From positions 1 to 12,621 of the forward strand of contig CAYMPA010000087.1 of assembly GCA_964392105.1 (NCBI GenBank): a stretch of 12,621 nt of DNA. The letters are read 5' to 3'. The DNA comes from UBA7359 sp964392105 (lineage in GTDB: Bacteria > Pseudomonadota > Gammaproteobacteria > Eutrophobiales > Eutrophobiaceae). Position numbers and translations under genes: made by a program. The notes below the pieces were generated by a model. The model was not told where the DNA came from and made no database searches. It was given only the letters and a program-made list of their open reading frames with translations. Positions 6,860 to 12,621 of this stretch are shown here, piece after piece (position 1 is the first letter of the stretch; each line of letters starts with the position of its first letter).

Positions 6860-6883
6860 TGGTTAGATCTGACTGACTAACCA
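6860..6883. repeat. 7-bp inverted repeat in the xoxF upstream region
   Basis: TGGTTAG (6860-6866) and CTAACCA (6877-6883) form perfect arms around 10 bp. This lies between the dyad at 6932-6950 and the sigma-54 promoter and could be a second protein-binding site. Other small dyads nearby are GTAATT-G-AATTAC (6811-6823) and TGTCACA...TGTGGCA (6892-6909, one mismatch). Several are AT-rich and may be chance. Confidence 0.3.
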
Positions 6884-6931
6884 GATTGAAATGTCACAAA
6901 AATGTGGCATGTGGCATTAGTGTAGTTATAT

Positions 6932-6950
6932 GCAACAGTAGTGTTGTTGC
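6932..6950. promoter_or_regulatory. Candidate upstream activator site for the sigma-54 activator
   Basis: GCAACA (6932-6937) and TGTTGC (6945-6950) are perfect complements with a 7-bp spacer. A third half-site TGTTG overlaps at 6942-6946. The centre is about 160 bp upstream of the -24 element, a usual enhancer distance for sigma-54 activators. The site lies just after the activator's stop codon. The half-site CAACA/TGTTG recurs in the dyad before the activator gene (9077-9099). Confidence 0.55.
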
Positions 6951-6969
6951 GTTTTAATTTATAACTACA

Positions 6970-8958
6970 TTACCAATGACGACGTCGACGATAAATAGTT
7001 GTACGATCAATACCTAAAATTCTTGCTGCCTTGGATACATTATTACCAGTTTGTTTAAGTGTTCGTTTAATTAACTCATCATTTATCGAACGAAGGTTAT
7101 CAGCATCCAAAGAACGACTGATTACACTAAACTTACTTATCCTTTCCGGAACATCTGCATAGGCAACAATATTTCCAGATACGGTCAAAACCCAGCGAAC
7201 GCATACATTATTCAACTCGCGTATATTTCCTGGCCAATTATAGCTTTGCATGAGATTTACTACTTCCGGTGCAAGACTTAGTTTCTCCCTGCCTGCAACC
7301 ATACATTCAGTCTGTAAAAATTCATTTGCCAGATCAATGACATCGTTCCCACGGTCAGATAATTTAGGAATCGGAATTTCCAATACACTCAATCGATGAA
7401 ATAAATCCATACGAAATAATCCATCTTCTACTCCTGAATGTATCGCCTCATCTGCTGCTGCAATTACACGGACATTAACGAGTACAGATTTAACACTACC
7501 AACACGATTTATTTCCATGGAATCGAGCACTCTTAGTAATTTAGCCTGTAAGTCCAGACTCATGGAATTAATTTCATCCAAGAAAAATGTTCCATTATGT
7601 GCTGACTCGATTTTTCCTTTAAGACCATTACGACTTGCCCCGGTAAATGCTCCGGCCACGTAGCCAAATAATTCACTTTCAATCAAATCACGAGGCATAG
7701 CAGCACAATTGATTGCGATAAAAGGCCCGTCTGATCGTGTACTTTCTGAATGAATAGAATGAGCCAGCAATTCTTTTCCTGTTCCAGTCTCCCCAATAAG
7801 CAAAACATTACTCTCCAATGGATCATGGGCTGCAGCTTGGGCCATGCGGATTGTATTTTTTATTTTTTTCGAGTTACCTCTAATATTTTCAAATGTATAT
7901 CTAGACCGGGGTGCGTAATGAGCAGGGACCTGCATTTCCTTTGATCGCACGATCTTGTTAACGTCAATCATTACCAATGCAGTACCAAGGCATGTATTGT
8001 CCTTTATAACAGGTTCGATACGTACTCGAACAGGTTGCAAAAGTCCGGATTGCCTTTCCATGTGAATATTAATCTCAATCTGCGTTTTATGTTGAAAACT
8101 TTTCTGAACCGATTCCGACATACTTGGAATTAATTTCAGTATTGGCTTGCTTAAAAATTTAGCAGGATTGAGATTAAGATGTCGTATCGCTCTCTCGTTG
8201 TATTCAACGATGAATCCATTTTCATCCAAAATCATCACACCATCTGAGGGCCAGCGTTGTAACCTTTCCTTACCTATTTCACGCAATAACTCCCGACGAT
8301 GAAATTGAATAATGGATAGACCAGACTGAACTGATTGAGCAACGGAAATAGCCAGTGCCATTGCTTCCTTGTTGAATTTTTTTACCGGCCCGGTAATGTC
8401 AATTGAGCCCTTAAGAATTTTACCTGAAACATCATGGATGGGAGCGCCATAACACACCCATGGATGCCAACCCTGGCAGTAATGTTCATATCCCATCACG
8501 ATTTCGGGTCGCCCCAGCGCTAATGGCGTACCGACACCATTGGGACCGACGTGTTGTTCAGACCAGCCCCCACCGGGTCTGAAATTGATACGTTCCAGTT
8601 TATCCTGGATTTGTTGATGGCCGGTAGAGTAAAGAATCTGCCCCCTGGCATCAGCCAATACCGCTACATGCTGCGTGTCATAAAGGATATCGGATAGTTT
8701 GTCTAGAGTAGAAATCCCCGCATTGCACAGGTCCTCAGTCTTTATTTTTTCTTCTATTTCATCTGCGGATATAACTGTCTGCGCCCGTTCAGTTTCCGGA
8801 CATATACCTAACTCACGACTCTTAATCCAGCTTTGGCTTATAACATTACGTACTGTAGATGGACTTACGTCGCCAAATCCAGTAAACGTTTCCCATGCCT
8901 TTGCGATATGGGAATTGGAACCAATATCCAAAGCAAATGTGACATCATCTCTACGCAT
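6970..8958 (-). CDS. AcoR-type sigma-54-dependent activator (GAF-PAS-AAA-Fis)
   Basis: This encodes 662 aa, a bacterial enhancer-binding protein that uses ATP to open sigma-54 promoters. Domains in order: an N-terminal helical region (about 1-75) with SQSWIKSRELGI; a GAF sensor (about 77-215) with GGGWSEQHVGPNGVGTPLALG and YCQGWHPWVCYGAPIHD, typical of AcoR-like proteins; a PAS domain (about 235-335); and an AAA+ core (about 355-580). The core has Walker A GETGTGKE (389-396), the sigma-54-contacting loop GAFTGA (436-441), Walker B GTFFLDE (456-462) and arginine-finger-region LFRMDLFHRL (514-523). A Fis-type helix-turn-helix ends the protein (NVSKAARILGIDRTTIYRRR). All catalytic motifs look intact. 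GGAG lies about nine nt before the ATG. There is no receiver domain, so it probably senses a small molecule directly. By analogy with AcoR and BmoR, an alcohol, aldehyde or ketone is plausible; the ligand is unknown. It sits directly upstream of xoxF and is its likely activator. Confidence 0.92.
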   Translation of the reverse strand: MRRDDVTFALDIGSNSHIAKAWETFTGFGDVSPSTVRNVISQSWIKSRELGICPETERAQTVISADEIEEKIKTEDLCNAGISTLDKLSDILYDTQHVAVLADARGQILYSTGHQQIQDKLERINFRPGGGWSEQHVGPNGVGTPLALGRPEIVMGYEHYCQGWHPWVCYGAPIHDVSGKILKGSIDITGPVKKFNKEAMALAISVAQSVQSGLSIIQFHRRELLREIGKERLQRWPSDGVMILDENGFIVEYNERAIRHLNLNPAKFLSKPILKLIPSMSESVQKSFQHKTQIEINIHMERQSGLLQPVRVRIEPVIKDNTCLGTALVMIDVNKIVRSKEMQVPAHYAPRSRYTFENIRGNSKKIKNTIRMAQAAAHDPLESNVLLIGETGTGKELLAHSIHSESTRSDGPFIAINCAAMPRDLIESELFGYVAGAFTGASRNGLKGKIESAHNGTFFLDEINSMSLDLQAKLLRVLDSMEINRVGSVKSVLVNVRVIAAADEAIHSGVEDGLFRMDLFHRLSVLEIPIPKLSDRGNDVIDLANEFLQTECMVAGREKLSLAPEVVNLMQSYNWPGNIRELNNVCVRWVLTVSGNIVAYADVPERISKFSVISRSLDADNLRSINDELIKRTLKQTGNNVSKAARILGIDRTTIYRRRRHW

Positions 8959-9009
8959 CCAGACATTCTCCTGCGATGCAAATTTTAATTTGTTATTTTA
9001 ACAAAGCTG

Positions 9010-9038
9010 ATTATGTTAACACCTTTACACACACACAA
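9010..9038 (-). promoter_or_regulatory. Candidate sigma-70 promoter of the activator gene
   Basis: On the minus strand TTGTGT (9033-9038) and CATAAT (9010-9015) are spaced by 17 bp. The -10 is good and the -35 poor, so activation from the dyad just upstream (9077-9099) would make sense. A short inverted repeat TTGTTA-TTT-TAACAA (8990-9004) lies between this promoter and the gene. Confidence 0.3.
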
Positions 9039-9076
9039 GACATATATGCTGCCTGTTTAACCAGAATTGAGTTTAA

Positions 9077-9099
9077 ATGTGTTGTATAATGCAACACAT
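9077..9099. promoter_or_regulatory. Perfect 8-bp dyad upstream of the activator gene
   Basis: ATGTGTTG (9077-9084) and CAACACAT (9092-9099) are perfect complements around a 7-bp spacer (TATAATG). The half-site TGTTG/CAACA is the same as in the dyad upstream of xoxF (6932-6950), but the arms are turned the other way round relative to the centre. It could serve autoregulation by the activator. The embedded TATAAT on the plus strand has no suitable -35. Confidence 0.45.
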
Positions 9100-9130
9100 A
9101 TGTCTCATATATTTTGAAAAGAAACACAAA

Positions 9131-9240
9131 AAATAAAGTTAATCAATAATCTCGATATTATCGATAGAGGCAGCGAGCATAATTGGTGCCACACCACCAA
9201 CATTCTTATTTATAGTCCCTCTGTCTATTAATAAATCTGT
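9131..9240 (-). pseudogene. Remnant of a second ankyrin-repeat gene
   Basis: This aligns over about 110 bp, with a single one-base gap, to 881-990 inside the ankyrin gene. Shared blocks are atcaataatctc, gcataattgg and atttatag. The reading frame is decayed. The start of homology at about 9131 is abrupt and corresponds to the middle of the ankyrin gene, so the C-terminal third was never part of this copy. Weak similarity may continue a little past 9240. Orientation and order relative to the tyrS remnant match the intact pair at 480-2535. The stretch 9241-9380 has no gene. It contains a 7-bp inverted repeat CTATCTA / TAGATAG (9323-9344) and marks where roughly 1.25 kb of ank-tyrS sequence has been lost. 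Confidence 0.8.
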
Positions 9241-9379
9241 ATTTCAAATTTATTAATTATTACTTTTTTATAAACGTTATGGTGAAGATCAATTGGATAG
9301 CTCTATCTTTTTTTAAGGTGGGCTATCTATTGGTAAGTAGATAGACCATTGTACAAAATAAAAATAGCAAATAAAGCTA

Positions 9380-9560
9380 CAAAAGGTAATTTAATCTATG
9401 AGAACAGTATGACCAAGATGTAAATCGGGTGCAGTCGGATCGAAACCGGCCTTGATTCGAAGTGTTTATCCGATTCGAGTTTCTTTATTAATCCTTCTTT
9501 AACCAAAATTTCATTTGTTCCTCTGAAAATGAGATCCATGGTCTCGTTTACGGATGTCGT
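9380..9560 (-). pseudogene. tyrS: tyrS 5' fragment (right copy, about 58 codons)
   Basis: This matches the first 58 codons or so of the intact tyrS gene in the same strand orientation. The frame reads TSVNETMDLIFRGTNEILVKEGLIKKLES, against TSVNEAMDLISRGTDEILVEEELKKKLES in the intact protein. A one-base deletion around 9466 then shifts the frame. The position of the start codon is ACG instead of ATG, and the rest of the gene is missing. The 61-residue open frame seen here uses a start further upstream inside the old intergenic region and is not a real gene. Confidence 0.9.
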
Positions 9561-9949
9561 GCATTTCCCGTTAATAAACAAAAATGCGCGTAGCTTTTCA
9601 AAGTCAACAAATGACTCGCCGTGAGCAATTGAATTATTGACGATGATGATTTCAAAAGTTATTGTAAGCTAATTTACTCAGGATAAACGGTGACTTACAG
9701 GGTCTATATAAAGAAAGACTATAAGCCTGAAGTAGAATGGATTGGGGAAACATCAATCCGTTCATATTCCTTCAGGAAAGTCTGTTTCGTCTCTCTAATA
9801 GTATTGGGTTGTCTCATGCTCGGTATGAATGCCTCTGACCTTCAAGAATCTAGACCAGAAGTCTCATCAGATACACCAGAAACGAATACCCGGAAAACTC
9901 CAATTATCAAGGATTCTCAAATCACGGATTTAATTGTTGAAAAGAACGA
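9380..9949. repeat. Right copy of duplicated tyrS/M23-peptidase junction
   Basis: This is the partner of 2360-2790. It contains the broken tyrS 5' end, the intergenic region and the intact start of the M23 peptidase gene. The extra 9645-9778 segment, absent from the left copy, contains the peptidase start codon and ribosome binding site. The copies differ at many scattered positions, so the duplication is old, or was made from two already different sources. It is not an assembly echo. Confidence 0.9.
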
Positions 9950-11237
9950 GCATCAAAATATTGATGAAATTAACCACGTAGACATTCAAACAAATCCTGA
10001 TCACGAAATTAATCCTATATCCGAAATTATTGAGAATGAAGTATTTCAAAATGATGAATTAGTCAAAGAGATTGTAGAACATGAATTAACAATCCCGTGG
10101 CAGTCTGTTGTTGTTAAATCGGGTGACAGTTTAGCACTGATTTTTTCAAAACTCGGTTTAAGTCCTGTGTCTCTTTATAAGGTTATGTCACTAGGTAAAG
10201 AAGTATCAAGACTGAAAAAACTTCAGCCAGGACAAATGTTGAATTTTCATGTCGCCGATAATGAATTATTAGGTCTGGAGTATGAAATGGACTTGACCAA
10301 TACTCTTAAAATTTCAAAAGAAGATGATAAATTCAAGGCTGAATTTATACGAATTGAACTGGAAAAGGTTGTTAAAAATGCCAGTACAGTTATCAATGAC
10401 TCATTATTTCTGTCCGCTAAAAAGGCTGGCCTTTCAGACAACTTGATCATGCAGCTCGTCGCAATCTATGGTTGGGATATAGACTTTGCGCTGGATATCC
10501 GTGAAGGCGACTCATTTACTGTCATATATGAAGAGCAATATAAAGACGGTGTCAAAGTTTCAGATGGTCCCATCATTGCTGCTGAATTCGTTAATCGAGA
10601 TACACCCCTAAGAGCTGTTCGCTATACACATAAAGATGGACGTACTGATTATTATGCTGATAATGGCGATGCAATGCGTAAGGCCTTTCTTCGAACGCCG
10701 GTTAACTTCACACGAATCAGCTCTCGATTTAATTTAAAAAGAAAACATCCAATACTGAATAGAATAAAGGCGCATAGAGGAGTTGACTACGCTGCATCAA
10801 CTGGCACACCAATCAAGGCAACTGGTGATGGTACAGTTGCTTATACTGGAAAGAAAGGCGGCTATGGCAGAACAATAATTTTAAAACATGGTGGAAAATA
10901 CAGTACCGTATATGCTCACTTGCATCGATATGCCAGTGGTGTACGTACAGGGAAACGAGTAAAGCAAGGACAAATTATTGGTTACGTAGGTAAAAGTGGA
11001 TTAGCCACTGGACCACATCTACATTATGAATTTAGAGTTCACGGCGTTCATCGAAACCCAATCACTGTCAAATTACCTAAAGTTGAATCTATAAACAAAA
11101 AGGCTTTACCTGAGTTTAGAAAAAAAATAACACCGATGATTGCTGAACTTGATCGACTCACAGAAAATAGTGTCCTTGCCACACAACAATCTAAAATTTC
11201 TTCCAACCAGCCTAACTCCATGATGGAAGACGGCTAA
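9690..11237 (+). CDS. M23-family (LytM) murein endopeptidase, MepM/OapA-like
   Basis: This encodes 515 aa, a membrane-anchored zinc peptidase that probably cuts peptidoglycan cross-links in the periplasm during growth. One transmembrane segment (about 31-47, VCFVSLIVLGCLMLGM) follows a short cytoplasmic tail. An acidic linker of about 85 residues leads to a LysM-like/OapA domain (VKSGDSLALIFSKLGL...LQPGQMLNF, about 142-187). The M23 domain (about 345-460) has the zinc motif HxxxD (H362, D366) and GPHLHYE (H443, H445), plus H410 in YAHLH; all are present. The start is GTG at 9690 with AGGA upstream. It lies divergently to the former tyrS 5' end and 39 bp ahead of anmK on the same strand. The pairing makes sense, because one gene opens the cell wall and the other recycles its sugar. 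The gene's first part is duplicated and broken at 2621-2790. Confidence 0.93.
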   Translation: MTYRVYIKKDYKPEVEWIGETSIRSYSFRKVCFVSLIVLGCLMLGMNASDLQESRPEVSSDTPETNTRKTPIIKDSQITDLIVEKNEHQNIDEINHVDIQTNPDHEINPISEIIENEVFQNDELVKEIVEHELTIPWQSVVVKSGDSLALIFSKLGLSPVSLYKVMSLGKEVSRLKKLQPGQMLNFHVADNELLGLEYEMDLTNTLKISKEDDKFKAEFIRIELEKVVKNASTVINDSLFLSAKKAGLSDNLIMQLVAIYGWDIDFALDIREGDSFTVIYEEQYKDGVKVSDGPIIAAEFVNRDTPLRAVRYTHKDGRTDYYADNGDAMRKAFLRTPVNFTRISSRFNLKRKHPILNRIKAHRGVDYAASTGTPIKATGDGTVAYTGKKGGYGRTIILKHGGKYSTVYAHLHRYASGVRTGKRVKQGQIIGYVGKSGLATGPHLHYEFRVHGVHRNPITVKLPKVESINKKALPEFRKKITPMIAELDRLTENSVLATQQSKISSNQPNSMMEDG

Positions 11238-11276
11238 CATTTATACTACCGCTTAAATCATGTCCATGGTGTCGTT

Positions 11277-12374
11277 ATGTATTACATAGGACTCATGTCG
11301 GGCACCAGCATGGATGCAATTGATACAGCAATGGTTGAATTTGATGATAAAGCAATTCTCAAACATTACCGTGAATATCCGATAGAAAATTCTCTAAGAC
11401 ACCAGATACGTTTAATAAATGAGAAAAGTGAATTCGGCCATATCGCAGATCTGGATCATGAATTAGGTCATTTGTTTGCGAATGCAGTAAATGACTTATT
11501 AAATGAAGCCGAAATTACTCCTGATAAAGTAATAGCTATTGGTAGTCATGGACAAACAATTTTACATAAACCTGACGCCACACATAAAACATCGATACAA
11601 ATTTCTGATCCCAATGTCATATGTGCTGAAACTGGCATTACTACCATATCTGATTTTAGAAGAATGGATATGGCCCATGGTGGACAAGGTGCGCCGTTGG
11701 CGAGCGCTTTCCATCAATACCAATTTCAACAAGAAGACAAGTCTATTGTTATTTTGAATATTGGTGGCATTGCAAATATTACATTACTTCCTGATGATAA
11801 TAGTAAAGTCATTGGCTTTGATACTGGCCCTGGTAATGGATTACTCGATGATTGGACCCAATTAAATAAAAATGAGGATTATGATAAGGACAGTCTTTGG
11901 GCAAGTTCAGGAATAGAAAATAGCGAGTTACTTAAGCAATTACTTAACGATAACTACTTTTCACTGCCAGCGCCAAAAAGTACGGGAAGGGAGTATTTTA
12001 ATCTGGAATGGCTAAAAGGATATTTAACAAAACACGATTCAGAAGTATCCCCTGAAAATATACAAGCAACGTTATTTAGATTATCAGCAACTACAATCTG
12101 TAATGCGATTCAGGAATATGCAAATGAATATAATGAAGTACTGGTTTGTGGTGGTGGTGCTTATAACCCATTACTTATGAAAACAATACAAGATTTATTG
12201 CCTGATATTAAAGTTTCAACCACAGCTGAGTTTGGACTTACACCCGATTGCATTGAAGCAGTAACCTTTGCCTGGCTGGCAAAACAACGCATTGAAAACA
12301 AGACAGCAAATGTTCCCAGTGTTACAGGGGCAAATAAATCAGTGTTACTTGGTGGAATTTACTCACCAAATTAA
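11277..12374 (+). CDS. anmK: Anhydro-N-acetylmuramic acid kinase
   Basis: This encodes 365 aa, a cytoplasmic kinase that hydrolyses and phosphorylates 1,6-anhydro-MurNAc, from cell-wall turnover, to MurNAc-6-phosphate. The N-terminal nucleotide-binding motif GLMSGTSMDAID (residues 5-16) is diagnostic. Other family marks are GSHGQTI, FRRMDMAHGGQGAPLASAFH, NIGGIANIT, GFDTGPGN, TGREYFN and VCGGGAYNP. Length is normal for the family (about 365-375). Only a weak ribosome binding site precedes the ATG, so translation may be coupled to the M23 peptidase gene 39 bp upstream. It is intact and closes the conserved tyrS-M23-anmK block. Confidence 0.96.
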   Translation: MYYIGLMSGTSMDAIDTAMVEFDDKAILKHYREYPIENSLRHQIRLINEKSEFGHIADLDHELGHLFANAVNDLLNEAEITPDKVIAIGSHGQTILHKPDATHKTSIQISDPNVICAETGITTISDFRRMDMAHGGQGAPLASAFHQYQFQQEDKSIVILNIGGIANITLLPDDNSKVIGFDTGPGNGLLDDWTQLNKNEDYDKDSLWASSGIENSELLKQLLNDNYFSLPAPKSTGREYFNLEWLKGYLTKHDSEVSPENIQATLFRLSATTICNAIQEYANEYNEVLVCGGGAYNPLLMKTIQDLLPDIKVSTTAEFGLTPDCIEAVTFAWLAKQRIENKTANVPSVTGANKSVLLGGIYSPN

Positions 12375-12424
12375 AAAAATATAATTAAGAGTACCTCTAA
12401 AAATAGTGATTTTTTTGTGAGTCC

Positions 12425-12600
12425 AAGGAGACGCCACGCGGACGACTGCATGGATGCAGGAGTTAGAGCGACGCAGGATGCCAAAGCCGAGAGCCGGAGT
12501 GTATAGGGCATACATGAGGACAGCGTGCCCTTTGGGTATTCGAGCACGGCGATAACGAAGCAATCGCGGACCTCGGTACCCCCTTGAGGCTGAGGAATCG
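12425..12600. repeat. GC-rich, dyad-rich intergenic element (probable dispersed repeat)
   Basis: Base composition changes sharply from the AT-rich anmK tail to a GC-rich, non-coding stretch. It has a perfect dyad CTGCAT-GG-ATGCAG (12446-12459) and nested pairs CCAAAG (12481-12486) with CTTTGG (12530-12535) and AGGGCA (12505-12510) with TGCCCT (12526-12531). The sequence style (repeated gagcgacgcagg-, ccgagagccgg- and gataacgaagcaatcgcgg-like pieces) resembles intergenic repeat families that I associate with Gammaproteobacteria. One copy in the window cannot prove repetition. The 66-codon minus-strand open frame across it is very likely meaningless. Confidence 0.5.
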
Positions 12601-12621
12601 ACGCATAATTTGCGAGAATAG

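Noticed and set aside
9085..9090. TATAAT on the plus strand as the -10 of a rightward promoter
   Set aside because: TTGAGT, the only -35-like hexamer upstream, is 12 bp away, and no gene follows in that direction for 600 bp. It is the spacer of the dyad.
2790..9131. Transposon or integron as carrier of the xox cassette
   Set aside because: No transposase, integrase, terminal inverted repeats or target-site duplications were found at either edge; the edges are truncated homologous genes instead.
9396..9581. A 61-residue minus-strand open frame as a small gene
   Set aside because: It is the decayed 5' end of a second tyrS, with the original start lost and the frame shifted; the extra N-terminal residues come from old intergenic sequence.
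2360..9949. Assembly artefact as the cause of the repeated tyrS/M23 junction
   Set aside because: The copies differ by many substitutions and by different indels, and each lesion affects a different gene. An artefact would give near-identical copies.
12387..12416. Intrinsic terminator of anmK
   Set aside because: The stems are only 4-6 bp and almost all A-T (AAAAAT...ATTTTT). The T run is present, but the hairpin is too weak to call.
12363..12563. A 66-residue minus-strand open frame after anmK
   Set aside because: It overlaps the anmK stop region, lacks a ribosome binding site and runs through the dyad-rich GC element; it has no recognisable domain.

Overview
The window comes from a gammaproteobacterial chromosome that is fairly AT-rich. 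The 5' end of a 16S rRNA gene on the minus strand has a gammaproteobacterial V1 region and an rrn leader with boxA/boxB. It is followed by the block tyrS / M23 peptidase / anmK. The order rrn, tyrS, divergent M23 peptidase, anmK is the one I know from Pseudomonas aeruginosa (PA0666-PA0668 next to an rrn operon), so the edges of the window look like conserved core chromosome. No genus can be named from this.

Layout: 1-372 is the 16S 5' end, its leader and the rrn P1 promoter. 480-2535 holds a membrane-anchored ankyrin-repeat protein and tyrS, both on the minus strand. 2536-2790 is the tyrS 5' region plus a broken copy of the first part of the M23 peptidase gene. 2774-8958 is a minus-strand methylotrophy cassette, in transcription order: an AcoR-type sigma-54 activator, xoxF (lanthanide-type PQQ methanol dehydrogenase), xoxG (cytochrome c), xoxJ (periplasmic binding protein), then two genes fused and wrecked by a deletion (a small secreted protein and a metallo-beta-lactamase-fold hydrolase). 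9131-9560 holds remnants of a second ankyrin gene and a second tyrS. 9690-12374 holds the intact M23 peptidase and anmK on the plus strand. 12425-12600 is a GC-rich, dyad-rich non-coding element, probably a dispersed repeat.

The two most interesting observations are these. (1) The xox cassette sits between two direct, diverged copies of the ank-tyrS-M23 junction. Each copy has lost what the other keeps: the left copy retains tyrS and ank but a broken M23, the right copy retains M23 but broken tyrS and ank. The truncation points fall at the cassette edges, as expected if a circular DNA carrying xox genes plus a homologous tyrS-region fragment entered by a single crossover, followed by reciprocal decay. 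(2) xoxF appears to have a complete sigma-54 control circuit: a GAFTGA-containing activator gene immediately upstream, a good -24/-12 element (TGGCATATCTACTGCT), and a dyad about 160 bp upstream of it. A dyad built from the same half-site lies in front of the activator gene.

Working together, XoxF would oxidise methanol (or a related alcohol) in the periplasm, XoxG would accept the electrons, and XoxJ would assist XoxF maturation. The activator, whose GAF and PAS domains resemble those of alcohol- or acetoin-responsive regulators, would switch the cassette on. No PQQ-biosynthesis gene lies in the window.
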